Shown: positions 25,901-31,599 of the stretch, piece after piece
Layout of the letters: each line of letters starts with the position of its first letter
Numbering within the stretch: position 1 is the stretch's first letter
Assembly (NCBI GenBank): GCA_030323885.1
Contig: CM059186.1
Span: 146,941,810-147,005,809, forward strand
Length of the DNA stretch: 64,000 bases
Reading direction: 5' to 3'
From: Branchipolynoe longqiensis
Lineage: Eukaryota > Annelida > Polychaeta > Phyllodocida > Polynoidae
Notes under the pieces: model-generated
Told to the model about the DNA's origin: nothing
The model's input: only the letters and a program-made list of their open reading frames with translations
Databases searched by the model: none
Made by a program: the position numbers and the translations under genes

Positions 25901-27338
25901 AACTCTGTGCCTATATAAATATCCATTTGATACTGGAGGCAGAGATTCTACTCCCTGGTCCATCAATCAATAGTTCCGTCCTCTAGTCGAGGGTTGGATG
26001 CAATGGTTCTCCACTTGTCCCGATGTTGTGCTGTTCTGATAGACTGTGAATAATTCAAGCCTGTTCACTGTGAAATATTTGTAAACCATGATGTTCTTGG
26101 TCTCCCACTCCCTCTGCTGCCATTCACCTTCCCTTCCAACAATGTACGGTATATTGAACTCTGACAAATGATGTGGCCAAAATAAATAAGTTTCTTTGTC
26201 TGTATAGTGGCAAACAAGCTTTTCTTATTTTTAATTTTTCTGATAACTTCTTTGTTGGTGATCTTCTTTCTTTGTTGGTGATCTTCTTGGTCCATACTAA
26301 AGCTATTTTCGCCCGTATTTACAGTACGTTGTCCTTCACCCGTGTACTACAAGTACCGGGTGAATCATTTATCTAAATAACATCATGCCGCTCCCAGAAT
26401 CCGGTTATACCGGGAATGTGGTTTCATAACATCCATGGGCCGATCCCTTTAGCTTCCCTCATCCCACTGTTTACATACGGTCGCCGGGAGTTTGTCGGTT
26501 GTTTGTTGGGGTTTTACGTGCTAGTAACATCTAAGGTCAAATCGGAACGGGTACCGACTTGCGTGTGATACTGATAGTGCGCGTTCATTGCGATTCTCAG
26601 TTGTGATTGTCAGAGAGTCGCTGACACCATGACGACCCGATATCCCCACTCATTCACACTATCCTCATACTGAGCAACCAAGCCCTTGTCCTATCCTTTC
26701 GATTTGTTTGTTTGGTGTTGTTTTACGTCCTAGCAATATCTAACGTCATATCATTGTGACAGTGCGCACTCATGGCGACTTTATAGTGCTGCCCCACTGG
26801 GAGACCAGGCCACCAGTCGCATGACCTGATTTCCCACATTATCCTGACACTGAGCCAACCAGCCCTTGGTCTATCCTAATAATACCAAGCCCCTAGCTAG
26901 GAAGCGACAAGTATCAAGTTTTTAGTCATTGGTCTGACTCGACCAGGGTTCGAACCCACGAAGGTTCGGAACCCTAGATCTCCCAAAACAGGAGACGGAC
27001 GCTCAACTCATATGGCCATCCCGTCTGGAACCCTATCCTTTTGATGTTAAGCACCATGTTAGGTAGCGATAAGTATCAATTTTCTAAGTTTCTGGTTTGA
27101 CTTGACTGGGTTTTGAACTCGCGACCTCCCGCCCAGTAAGCCAGGGCGCTTACAGATTCGGTCATCCCGTCCGGTTGTGTGTAGGGGAGGGGGTGGAAGG
27201 CCATGGTGATCAAACTAATAAATTAATTTTAATAAATGCTATATATAATGGGGACTATGGAACTTTTAATTAAGTGTGTATACGCACCTTCTTGCCGTTC
27301 ACGAAGAACACAAGTTCAGCAACCTGTCCAGCCGGCAT
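69..27338 (-). CDS. Xanthine dehydrogenase / aldehyde oxidase-like molybdo-flavoenzyme, N-terminal 689 residues in 17 exons (3' end beyond window)
   Basis: Enzymes of this family hydroxylate purines or aldehydes at a molybdopterin centre and pass electrons through two [2Fe-2S] clusters to FAD; they are usually cytosolic and about 1,330 residues. Here 17 exons join without a phase conflict. Visible in order: N-terminal '[10 protein letters not shown]'; first cluster Cys46, 51, 54, 81; second cluster Cys121, 124, 156, 158 in '[14 protein letters not shown]' and 'NLCRCTGYR'; linker with '[12 protein letters not shown]'; FAD domain (about 220-420); flavoprotein C-terminal domain (about 420-530); start of the molybdopterin domain ('[16 protein letters not shown]', 'VPGSN'). 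Odd points: the near-invariant Glu of CGEGGCGAC is Val48, and the FAD loops read 'VVGGFTH' and 'IGGSLQ' instead of VVGNT and VGGN. The residues that separate xanthine dehydrogenase from aldehyde oxidase lie beyond the window, so I give no symbol. The family call is very secure. Confidence 0.93.
541..1560. repeat. 26-bp minisatellite, about 39 copies, intron C16-C17
   Basis: The unit is close to TGGTTTCTACCCAGTGTCCA plus GCTGCA, with substitutions in most copies. Because 26 is not a multiple of three, several overlapping frames stay open across it; they are not genes. The array ends about 85 bp from exon C16. Confidence 0.95.
1645..1820 (-). CDS. Oxidase gene coding exon C16 (molybdopterin domain start)
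   Basis: Residues 590-648 include '[19 protein letters not shown]', 'MPGVVGYV' and 'DDVPGSN', all typical of the first molybdopterin-binding subdomain. The acceptor is CTGCAG (two leading bases that complete Asp590) and the donor AAG|GTAAAT (phase 0). Confidence 0.93.
1858..2030. repeat. Degenerate CCACAGCCCAATATTCC tandem repeat
   Basis: About eight irregular copies of a roughly 19-bp C-rich unit lie just upstream (minus strand) of exon C16. No gene is seen in it. Confidence 0.75.
2096..2426 (+). repeat. tRNA-derived SINE, family 1, near-complete copy
   Basis: The head is tRNA-like (GGTGGCCGAATCGGCAGAGC as box A region and GGAGTTCGGTTCCCAGTCGA as box B region). The body contains GACTGGTTGGTTCAGTGTCA, and the tail is AACAAACAAACAAA. 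It serves as the reference copy for the other family 1 entries. Confidence 0.9.
2427..3086. other. Intron C15-C16, no feature recognised
   Basis: AT-rich unique-looking sequence. A short LINE-tail-like piece (CATCCTGATAAAGGCTTATA) lies at about 2984-3003. Confidence 0.5.
3087..3290. repeat. Diverged duplicate of 5013-5237, including the 3' end of exon C14
   Basis: The segment matches 5013-5237 nearly base for base from CGCTATGCAGCCACTCATTA onward. It includes the last roughly 30 bp of exon C14 and its GTGAGTACTT donor. One extra G breaks the codon frame. It sits in the next intron downstream of the real exon. Confidence 0.9.
3361..3600. repeat. 62-bp tandem repeat made of the 3' end of exon C15 and its donor
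   Basis: Four copies share GGGCTTCCCCAGTGGCGA and GGTATGTCCGAGTA (plus strand). The rightmost copy is the real exon end. The three others lie in the intron and keep the exon-like sequence and, in two, an intact donor; the leftmost is the most degraded. Confidence 0.9.
3541..3724 (-). CDS. Oxidase gene coding exon C15 (linker into molybdopterin domain)
   Basis: Residues 529-589 include '[18 protein letters not shown]' and '[15 protein letters not shown]', equivalent to 'LFQEVP...VGRPLPH...SGEAVYCDDIPR'. The acceptor is CCCACCCAAG and the donor G|GTATGT (phase 1). The last roughly 50 bp plus donor are repeated in tandem just downstream, at 3361-3540. Confidence 0.88.
3880..4260 (-). mobile_element. 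Degraded LINE 3' end
   Basis: On the minus strand, pieces such as '[20 protein letters not shown]' followed by KTYKCI resemble the conserved LINE C-terminal segment '..LRGDMIE.YKI..', with stops in every frame. It lies in intron C14-C15. Confidence 0.6.
4855..4946. repeat. (TA)n microsatellite
   Basis: About 90 bp of TA with few interruptions. Confidence 0.95.
5205..5355 (-). CDS. Oxidase gene coding exon C14
   Basis: Residues 478-528 read '[18 protein letters not shown]' then '[18 protein letters not shown]', matching the 'FR.TL..SFFFKFYL' helix of the family. The acceptor is TTTCTAG (one leading base) and the donor CAA|GTGAGT (phase 0). The 3' end of this exon is duplicated at about 3251-3290. 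Confidence 0.9.
5794..6027 (+). repeat. SINE family 1, head missing
   Basis: The body from the CCTAGCCTGACGCTCGGCAT segment to an AACAAACAAACAAC tail is present; the tRNA-like head is missing. Confidence 0.85.
6106..6428. mobile_element. MITE-like element A, GTCACACTAYGAC termini
   Basis: Left end TTAGGCCTCAGTCACACTATG; right end, inverted, TATGCCCCTCTCACACCACG. The interior is filled with GCGACC / GGTCGC / TTGCGACCA words on both strands. It lies 54 bp from the donor of exon C13. Confidence 0.72.
6482..6666 (-). CDS. Oxidase gene coding exon C13 (flavoprotein C-terminal domain)
   Basis: Residues 417-477 begin '[20 protein letters not shown]', equivalent to 'FSAFKQASRREDD', and continue with 'FEPG' and 'VFGGIGPAI' (family: CYGGMA). 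The acceptor is GCCTCAG and the donor AA|GTGAGT (phase 2). Confidence 0.9.
6690..6945 (-). repeat. SINE family 1, partial
   Basis: The reverse-strand body runs from the tail side to the ATGACTT linker; the tRNA head is missing. It separates exon C13 from the 39-bp minisatellite. Confidence 0.85.
6929..8145. repeat. 39-bp minisatellite, about 31 copies, intron C12-C13
   Basis: The unit is CTCTTACCTCAACAAGTTAT plus ATCTGGCCCAATCATCATT, with 36-bp variants lacking ATC. On the transcribed (minus) strand most units contain TTGAG|GTAAGAG, a near-consensus 5' splice site. The array starts about 60 bp downstream of exon C12. The open frames through it are repeat artefacts. Confidence 0.96.
8200..8309 (-). 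CDS. Oxidase gene coding exon C12 (FAD domain)
   Basis: Residues 380-416 end in '[14 protein letters not shown]', the equivalent of the 'EILLSIEIPYS' strand of the family. The acceptor is CTTTTCACAG and the donor AAG|GTGGGG, a weak donor. The 39-bp minisatellite, which carries strong donor-like sequences, starts about 60 bp downstream in the next intron. Confidence 0.83.
8461..8560 (-). repeat. SINE family 1, short 3' fragment
   Basis: Only the tail-proximal 100 bp (GGTCATATCAGGACGGGTAC region) is recognisable. Confidence 0.75.
8940..9125. repeat. Dispersed repeat shared with 31405-31590
   Basis: Both contain GCAGACCTCC, a CCAGTAACCC / TTAGTAACCC segment and ACATATCAAA followed by GGTCACAGGAGTA or GGTTACAGGAGTA. 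The element type is unknown. Confidence 0.6.
9288..9381 (-). CDS. Oxidase gene coding exon C11 (FAD domain)
   Basis: Residues 349-379 read '[20 protein letters not shown]' and onward, aligning with the VGGN...SDLNP FAD-binding segment. The Asn after GG is Ser353. The donor T|GTAAGG (phase 1) is preferred over a GT two bases earlier because it fits C12. Confidence 0.87.
9474..9556 (-). repeat. SINE family 1, short diverged 3' fragment
   Basis: Only a tail-proximal piece with GGTTTTACATCCTAGCAACA is left, with many substitutions. Confidence 0.6.
9982..10316. mobile_element. MITE I copy
   Basis: Left TTAA (9978-9981) then AGTTGCATAGTCCGATGG. The right end CATCGGACTATGCATGAT is degraded. Confidence 0.85.
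10443..10519 (-). CDS. Oxidase gene coding exon C10 (FAD domain)
   Basis: In the phase imposed by C9 the exon reads '[19 protein letters not shown]', equivalent to the 'LRWFA..Q+RN.AS' helix of xanthine dehydrogenase. The acceptor is CCTCAG and the donor GCC|GTGAGT (phase 0). Confidence 0.86.
10562..10850 (+). repeat. SINE family 1, forward member of an inverted pair
   Basis: The copy runs from the box B region (GGGTTCGAACCCTGGTCGAG) to the tail. The next copy, 10 bp away, is inverted. Confidence 0.88.
10862..11193 (-). repeat. SINE family 1, reverse member of an inverted pair
   Basis: A near-complete copy ending at the tRNA-like head (CTACCGATTCGGCCACCGCG on the plus strand). It lies tail to tail with 10562-10850. 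Confidence 0.88.
11210..12330. repeat. 47-bp minisatellite, about 21 copies, with an inverted end, intron C9-C10
   Basis: The unit is close to CATACACTCTGTATCTAACA then CTACACCTCCCATACATATG then TAATTAG; a CTACTTAG variant alternates with it. From about 12212 to 12315 roughly two units run in reverse orientation, so the array folds back on itself. Confidence 0.95.
12569..12736 (-). CDS. Oxidase gene coding exon C9 (FAD domain)
   Basis: Residues 267-322 include '[18 protein letters not shown]' and '[10 protein letters not shown]', matching the IPEL and GAA segments of the family. The acceptor is TGCTGCCAG (two leading bases), the only choice that keeps the phase of C8. The donor is G|GTGAGC (phase 1). 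Confidence 0.85.
13120..13215. repeat. (GATA)n microsatellite
   Basis: Imperfect GATA / GACA repeats. Confidence 0.85.
13389..13605 (+). repeat. Partial copy of the LTR-like repeat at 14993
   Basis: Nearly identical to 14996-15200 (CTAGATATATATACGTTGGC to CTCTACTGCCTGTGG), then diverges. Confidence 0.8.
13796..13937 (-). CDS. Oxidase gene coding exon C8 (start of FAD domain)
   Basis: Residues 220-266 include '[15 protein letters not shown]' and '[10 protein letters not shown]'. The latter aligns with the FAD-contacting VVGNT loop but differs from it (G-G-F-T). The acceptor is GAGGTAG and the donor G|GTAAGC (phase 1). Confidence 0.88.
14010..14690 (-). repeat. SINE family 1 split by a LINE fragment
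   Basis: The body at 14010-14190 continues at about 14513 after a plus-strand LINE 3' fragment. The tRNA-like head is poorly kept. Confidence 0.85.
14191..14512 (+). mobile_element. 5'-truncated non-LTR retrotransposon 3' end
   Basis: The plus strand encodes the C-terminal tail of a LINE reverse transcriptase: '[13 protein letters not shown]', '[17 protein letters not shown]', '[15 protein letters not shown]'. This pattern is typical of CR1/L2/Jockey-group elements. It ends in a short (ATGAGT)n tail and sits inside a SINE. Confidence 0.82.
14757..14894 (-). CDS. Oxidase gene coding exon C7 (inter-domain linker)
   Basis: Residues 174-219 end in '[13 protein letters not shown]', the conserved segment that leads into the FAD domain. 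Before it comes a variable cysteine-containing linker, as in the family. The acceptor is GTGACAG and the donor CAG|GTAAAC, both phase 0. Confidence 0.9.
14993..15381 (+). repeat. Solo-LTR-like repeat
   Basis: It begins TGTAACATTCTAG and ends GGGCTATCACA (TG...CA), with a TATA-like ATATATATA near 15008 and an AATAAA signal at about 15294. A partial copy is at 13389-13600. No internal retrovirus-like region is next to it. Target-site duplications are unclear. Confidence 0.6.
15382..16114. other. Intron C6-C7, no feature recognised
   Basis: AT-rich; open frames of about 60 codons lack any family resemblance. Confidence 0.5.
16115..16463. mobile_element. MITE I copy, diverged
   Basis: The interior (TTTAAGTGAAAACATGCTAA, AGATAAATATATTAGATTGG) and a right end of GCCGCTTTAAG are recognisable. 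The left end is uncertain. Confidence 0.62.
16500..16838 (-). repeat. SINE family 1, near-complete copy
   Basis: Full body and tRNA-like head on the reverse strand, ending 17 bp before exon C6. Confidence 0.88.
16855..16916 (-). CDS. Oxidase gene coding exon C6 (second [2Fe-2S] cluster, second pair)
   Basis: Residues 153-173 hold '[19 protein letters not shown]', with Cys156 and Cys158 as ligands. The exon is only 62 bp. The acceptor is CGACAG and the donor GAG|GTAGGT (phase 0). A minus-strand SINE starts just downstream in the next intron. Confidence 0.9.
17978..18104 (-). CDS. Oxidase gene coding exon C5 (second [2Fe-2S] cluster, first pair)
   Basis: Residues 111-152 hold '[20 protein letters not shown]', with Cys121 and Cys124 as ligands. 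The acceptor is TTGTAG and the donor G|GTAAGC (phase 1), which makes Gly153 with C6. Confidence 0.92.
18507..18706. mobile_element. Mariner-type MITE J, complete
   Basis: Starts TACAGTAAAACCTCTCTAAC and ends with the inverse (AGAGAGGTTTTACTGTA). The interior is iterations of CCGACCACCTCC / TCGACCAC. The TA at each end fits a Tc1/mariner target, but no transposase is encoded. Confidence 0.85.
18727..18835 (-). CDS. Oxidase gene coding exon C4
   Basis: Residues 74-110 include '[13 protein letters not shown]' and '[10 protein letters not shown]'. Cys81 is the fourth ligand of the first cluster, equivalent to Cys73 of the mammalian enzyme. The acceptor is TTCCTAG (one leading base) and the donor CAG|GTAACA (phase 0). 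An inverted-repeat element (18869-19101) ends only about 34 bp upstream of the acceptor. Confidence 0.88.
18869..19101. mobile_element. Inverted-repeat element N, hAT-like ends
   Basis: CAGGGTAGGAC at the left and GTCCTACCCTG at the right form 11-bp inverted termini of hAT style. The interior repeats GAGCAAGTAG. I do not see a clear 8-bp duplication. Confidence 0.6.
19700..19905 (-). repeat. SINE family 1, 5' two thirds
   Basis: Head and upper body (CACATTATCCTGATACGACG onward). It ends 35 bp before exon C3. Confidence 0.82.
19940..20051 (-). CDS. Oxidase gene coding exon C3 (first [2Fe-2S] cluster)
   Basis: Residues 37-73 hold '[19 protein letters not shown]', with cluster cysteines 46, 51 and 54. 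The family signature normally has Glu where this copy has Val48. The acceptor is GGCCCAG. The donor AG|GTCTAC is weak, but phase 2 is required by C4. A MITE starts 44 bp upstream of the acceptor. Confidence 0.87.
20095..20424. mobile_element. MITE I copy, next to exon C3
   Basis: AGCTGCATAGTCTGATG on the left and CCATCGGACTATTCAAGTT on the right. The interior shares AATTATCTAGATTTGATT with other copies. Confidence 0.83.
20648..20795 (+). repeat. Tandem pair of tRNA-like sequences
   Basis: Two copies of GCCTAGGTGGTGTAATGGTT follow each other. The second has a complete T-arm (GGGTTCGAGTCCCAC) and a closing acceptor strand (TCTAGGC). The anticodon stem does not pair well, so this is more likely a tRNA pseudogene or SINE head than a working tRNA gene. 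Confidence 0.55.
21498..21831. mobile_element. MITE I copy
   Basis: Right end CATCGGACTATGCAACT followed by TTAA (21832-21835); the left end is degraded (TTCGATGAAATATC). Confidence 0.82.
21880..22195 (-). repeat. tRNA-derived SINE, family 2
   Basis: On the reverse strand it has a tRNA-like head (CTGTGGCGGAGTGGTTAGAG; GCGGTTCGATTCCCC). The body contains CAATTTGGATTTCCACCGCT and AAAATCCCTTGGGTCGGTAA. It is unrelated in sequence to family 1. Confidence 0.83.
22618..22881. mobile_element. MITE-like element E, palindromic
   Basis: Ends AATGCCTGGTACACACCTAC and, inverted, AATGCCTAGTACACACCTAC, with a second inner inverted copy of CCTACCGTATACGAT. The interior repeats CGATTCG / GCGAATCGC / CGGGCCGATT words. 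Confidence 0.87.
23068..23125 (-). CDS. Oxidase gene coding exon C2
   Basis: Residues 18-36 include '[12 protein letters not shown]', the helix before the first iron-sulphur cluster. The acceptor is GTTGCAG and the donor T|GTATCC (phase 1). The one leftover base joins the two leading bases of C3 to make Leu. The intron between C1 and C2 is about 4.2 kb. Confidence 0.88.
23389..23540 (+). mobile_element. 5'-truncated LINE 3' end with (GAT)n tail
   Basis: It matches the last roughly 150 bp of the LINE at 28338-29320 ('[13 protein letters not shown]', then '[12 protein letters not shown]' and stop) and ends in GATGATGATGATGATG. It lies in the oxidase intron C1-C2. Confidence 0.85.
23740..24152 (+). 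repeat. Two diverged SINE family 1 copies in series
   Basis: An old body copy at 23740-23977 is followed by a separate head copy at about 24018-24152. Both are well diverged from the reference. Confidence 0.65.
24153..24794. other. Intron C1-C2, no feature recognised
   Basis: AT-rich sequence without repeats or coding signal that I can see. Confidence 0.5.
24795..25312. repeat. Dispersed ~520-bp repeat, LTR-like
   Basis: It matches 39131-39646 over its length (CTGGTTGTGTAGGCAGGCTATAGTGA; about 90% by eye) and ends GAATATTTTACA. A T(G/T)TAAAGTC start and ACA end suggest a solo LTR, but no internal region or clear target duplication is visible. Confidence 0.6.
25960..26300 (-). mobile_element. 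LINE 3' fragment, second family, (ATTG)n tail
   Basis: The frame reads '[19 protein letters not shown]' and '[14 protein letters not shown]', a LINE C-terminal tail. On the plus strand it begins with CATCAATCAATAG, the end of an ATTG-type tail. It is about 90% similar to 43302-43620. Confidence 0.85.
26496..27175 (-). repeat. SINE family 1 copy with a second SINE inserted in it
   Basis: The outer copy (26496-26702 and about 27028-27175) is split by an inner complete copy (about 26703-27027). The inner copy is flanked by CCTATCCTTTCGAT and CCTATCCTTTTGAT, a 14-bp target-site duplication, as expected for LINE-driven retroposition. Confidence 0.9.
27288..27338 (-). CDS. Oxidase gene coding exon C1 (start codon)
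   Basis: The ATG at 27338-27336 opens '[17 protein letters not shown]', matching the usual N-terminus of the family, and the exon ends in phase 0 at donor G|GTGCGT. The frame stays open upstream to an acceptor (TTCTGTAG) that would start the exon at 27397, so 27339-27397 is probably 5' UTR. A short N-terminal extension cannot be excluded. Confidence 0.85.
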
Positions 27339-27719
27339 GGTTGCACCGTTGACGTTGGCGGACGTTAGATCATGCGCAGTCGCTACGGAAGTTGAGCCTA
27401 CAGAAAAACAACAAGCACCGTCAAGTACATAATATAGTGTATGGTAAGAAGCCATATGCTAGCATTTACTGATAGTTACATTCTCACCTGAACACGCGGA
27501 ATATTTCTCTGTGACTACCTTTATTATTAATATTACTTTTATTAATGCATGCTTCAGACCCAAACCATTGTGTGCGTGACGTCATGAACACATTTGCATA
27601 TCGGTCTGCTTGTTCACATGCACCGTACGTCATATATGTCCTACCTATATTATAGGCCTACACTTTGACCAGTGACATCACTGTCACGTGACTCCTACAT
27701 GGGTTGCCTTGTTTTGTTA

Positions 27720-27925
27720 GTCTGTTGTTTTACGTCCTAGCAACATCTAAGGTCATATCAGGACAGGTACCGAAATTGGGCCACCGGCACCATGACCTGA
27801 TATCCCACTCAGTCACATTATCCTGACACTGAGCTAACCAGTCCTTGTCATATTCTATTAATGCCGAGCGCCAGGCTAGGAAGCAACAAGTATCAATTTT
27901 TAAGTCATTATTTGACTCGACCAGG
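27720..27925 (-). repeat. SINE family 1, head replaced by an LTR-like repeat
   Basis: The copy stops at GACTCGACCAGG, where the repeat at 27926 begins. Confidence 0.82.
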
Positions 27926-28336
27926 TGTAAAGTCGTCGTCTGGCAGCTGTAGTTGTGTAGGCATGCTAATAGGAAATCAATACAGGCAAGGAGAGATAGG
28001 AAGAGTATAAAGAGTGAAAGAACAGTGAGAGCTTGCACCCTCAGGTTTATTATTATATAGTGGTACATGGATCTGATATGGCATACCACCTGACCATGCT
28101 CTCCAATCAACAACGAGCATTTCTAAGTCCACCAATGAACAGTAATCATTCTTGTGTCACCGTGGCTGCTGTGATCTCCCCACCACTACCATGCCTTGTG
28201 GCTGCTTGGCCTGCACCTGCCTTGCTGTGTGTGTGTGTGGTGATACGTGACTAACAGTTGGGGGGGAGGGGGTAGTGAGTATAGCTCTTGAGCTCCTTCC
28301 ACACTAACAGTAGTGGCCCTCTCACACTATCTATTT
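27926..28336. repeat. Third copy of the ~520-bp LTR-like repeat
   Basis: It starts TGTAAAGTC inside a SINE and follows the same order of segments (TTGTGTAGGCATGCTAATAG, GGTTTATTATTATATAGTGG) with many changes. It ends next to the LINE tail. Confidence 0.6.
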
Positions 28337-28337
28337 A

Positions 28338-29320
28338 ATCATCATCATCATCATGCTGTCGGTCGCGATGCGAAAAAGACTGCTTTCATTACTTGACTGC
28401 CGCTCTCCATTTAGCTCTCTGCTGTGAGAGTTGCATCCACGAGTCGGTCTTAATGTCTCTCAGCTTCAGGTTTCTCTTGATGGTATCCTTGAACCGGAGA
28501 CGAGGGCGCCCTCTCTTTCTGTAACCAGAAGACAGTTGAGAATAGAGGATCTGCTTTGGTAGCCTGTCTGATGACATCCTCCTGAGGTGTCCAGTCCACC
28601 GGAGATTCTTTTTGATCAGAAGATCTTCCATAGAGGGCAGTCCCGTCCGTTCGAGTATTTCCTTATTTGTCACTTTGTCCTTCCAGGTTAGCCTCATGAT
28701 TGAACGCAGATGTCGCATCATGAAGGCATGCAGCTTTTTCACCTGTCGTCTGTACACTGTCCAGGCCTCGGCTCCGTATAGTAGGGTGGATAGCACGATT
28801 GCACGGTAGATCTTGCCTTTGACCCGAATGGACACATGGTGGTTGTTCCAGAGTCTCTGGCGTAGTCGGCCAAAAGATGCGCTAGCCTTGGCCATCCTCC
28901 TCTGTATTTCAGCATCAATGCGTCCATCACTTGATATAGTGCTTCCGAGGAAGGTGAATTCCAGAACAGAGTTCAGCTTGTTTCCATCAACCATGATCTC
29001 CTCCTCTCGGGTTCTTGTAGAGTTGGGTTGGTACAGCACCTCCGTCTTCTTGATGTTAATCTTCAGGCCAAACTTCTTTGATGCAACGGAGAAAGCGTCC
29101 ACTATTTTCTGGATCTCTTCAGCAGAGTGGGCAACCAGTGCACTGTCATCTGCGAATAGCAGCTCTCTCACCAGTATCCGAGTAGTCTTTGTCTTCGCTC
29201 TGAAGTGTGCGATGTTGAATAGGAGAGCGCTCTGTCTGGACTGTATATAGACGCCATCCCCCATGCCTCGGGAAGCCTCGTCGAGCATTGCTGATAGGAA
29301 GACGGAGAAGAGCTTGGTAT
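28338..29320 (-). mobile_element. Non-LTR retrotransposon reverse transcriptase, C-terminal part
   Basis: One open frame of about 300 residues (28389-29288) carries the catalytic 'LLFADDSALVAHS' box, then 'FGLKINIKKTEV', 'FTFLGSTISSDG', 'STLLYGAEAW' and a C-terminal 'WTGHLRRM...RGRPRLRFKD' segment. These are hallmarks of LINE reverse transcriptases. The 5' part (endonuclease, ORF1 and most of the polymerase) is missing; the sequence breaks at about 29320 where an inverted-repeat element begins. The 3' end is an ATC microsatellite on the plus strand, shared with the copy at 23.4 kb. It is open but truncated, so not autonomous. I do not assign the clade. Confidence 0.92.
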
Positions 29321-29329
29321 GCGTTCTGG

Positions 29330-29769
29330 TCGTGCCTATGCGTTATTGTTTGGACGGGATCCATCGCAAATGCACTGGGTTCTGGGCTTAACGCTATGAC
29401 GGCAGCAGCCATTCCGCAGTGTATACACCGGAGGATGGCCCGGGGTCGTAGAACCATATCAGTTTGTACACTCACCTATGACAAACTGCATATTCTACGA
29501 TCTAGCCAGGCTTGAGCATTAATGGTTTGACGGGATCCACTGCAAATACACAGGTTTCCGGTTTTAATGCTATGAAGGCAGCAGCCGTTCTGGTCGTGCC
29601 TATGCATTATTGTTTGGATGGGATCCATCGCAAATGTGCCGGGCTCTGGGCGATCCAGAGCCGTTTGCAGGTGCATACGCTGCGGAACTGCTGCTGCCAT
29701 CATAACATTAAGCCCAGACCCGGCGCATTTGCAATGGATCCTGTTAAAACAATAACGCATAGGCACGAC
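29330..29769. mobile_element. Inverted-repeat element O
   Basis: TCGTGCCTATGCGTTATTGT at the left is mirrored by ACAATAACGCATAGGCACGA at the right; a second internal direct copy lies at about 29598. GGGATCCATCGCAAATG recurs three times. It abuts the truncated LINE. Confidence 0.75.
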
Positions 29770-29794
29770 AACGTTCGACAATGTGTGGATTTTA

Positions 29795-30575
29795 GGTCAG
29801 CCGCACGTTAGGTATACGTTAGGCTACGTCGTTGTATGTTAGACTATGTTAGACAAACATTGTTCACTACGTTGCACTATGTTGACCAACGTTAAAGACA
29901 GTTGGAACGTACAGTCCGCAAACTGACAACGTATGGATAACGTACGTCTAACGTATGTTTCGCATTTCTCCAGCATGTCTTGACGTATGTAATATATGAG
30001 GCGTAGTTCTGTCTATCGAATAATGTATATAACGTTCACCGGCATTCTGCAAACATACCATGAGCGTAATTCAGGCGTTTTTCGCCGGGAGGCACATTAG
30101 CCATGCTTTGGTAATACGTTGGCCATACGCTTAGTATACACTATGTATACGTCCAACTTTCCCCCCCATGCCGAAAACTTTTACGCTTCTCGACGTAAAA
30201 AAGTGATTTCACGCGTTCACCGCGCGCTTGCGAGATGCGTCATAATGTGACAGGGCATTAACCTGCAGCAACGTATGCCAACGTATCCCTAGCGTATTCC
30301 CAATGTACGCCTACATATTTCCAACATACACACAGCGTCTGTTCAATGTACGATCCACACGTTGGCACACGTTGAAAATTTTGAGCACGCACAAAATATT
30401 TTCAGAGCCTCGACGCGCGTCGACGTAAGACCACGTACACCGACGTATCCAGAACGTATGTGCTGTATGCCCGACATATGCATAACGTACAACGACATAC
30501 GGCGACGTGTTGGTAAGAAATCACATACGTTGGCGCACGTTGAGGCGATACGTCGTAGTGTGACAGCACCTTTAG
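29795..30575. mobile_element. MITE-like element B, ACGTATG-word interior
   Basis: The right end TACGTCGTAGTGTGACAGCA matches the termini of the elements at 36213 and 44121. The interior is dense in AACGTATG, CCAACGTA and CGTACG words. The left end is not clear. Confidence 0.62.
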
Positions 30576-31035
30576 TGTCATGGGAAGGAGGGTGGGTGTT
30601 GCACACAAATGGAACATCATGCCGAGAGCATGACCCGGACCACATTTCTTCTGCTGGTGACAATTTTAGTTTGAAACATTCCCAATTTGAGGTCTAGAAA
30701 TCCTACACATTTTCTGCCACACACGCATGGCATCTTATTGACTAGCTTTAATAATTGTGAAGAACGCGATGTTGTTCTTATTTTACAATTCTCCATCGGA
30801 AACTATGGCATTAAACTATGCCAATCAGGATATCCGTGCTCGGGATATCCGTGCTGATAATTTAAGTGTATGAAATGGGATAAGTGTCGTAATTCTGTTA
30901 TTTCACCCATCCATTGGCTTATCTTTATTCTGCGGAGTTCCGGGATGTGATACCGGAACTAGGATGTGCACGTATGTATGTATGTGTGTATGTATGTGTG
31001 TATGTATGTGTGTGTGTGTATGTATGTATGTATGT

Positions 31036-31345
31036 ATGGTGGAGTGGTTGAGTGTCAGACTTTTTTCTAGGTCAGATTCCTAATCTGAAGGTTGGTGCTT
31101 TGATTTTTGGTGGTTTGATTTTTGGTTCCCCCACCTCTGCCAATTTGGATTTCCACTGCTGTGTATAACTTACAGCATCACCAAAGACCAGTTGCTCTCA
31201 TGCCATGTCTATGTGGTGTGTGAGGTTAAAAATCCCTTGGGTCAGTAAAAGTGTAGCCTCATGCTTTCATTCGACAAACTGTCTAATGGTGAAAACAAGT
31301 CTATTCAGACTTATCCATGATAGGAAGTATAAATCTTCAAGACAA
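31036..31345 (+). repeat. SINE family 2 copy
   Basis: Same head and body as 21880-22195, ending at TTCAGACTTATCCATGATAG. It follows a GTAT microsatellite. Confidence 0.83.
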
Positions 31346-31599
31346 AAGATGTATATGTGTATGTGAGCATGTATGTACATATATATATGTGTGTAATCGA
31401 AGGTGAAATGGGCAGATGGTAGGGGTGGGGGGTGAGACACCACCTGGAGGGCAGGAGGGGAATTAGGGAGCTGCTTGAAGGCAGACCTCCCGCCCTCCGA
31501 GCTGTACCCCAGCGTTTAGTAACCCAAACTACCAAAGAACATATCAAAGGAGGTTACAGGAGTATTTGCAGTGAGTAGATCAAGTCATTACAAGCAATC

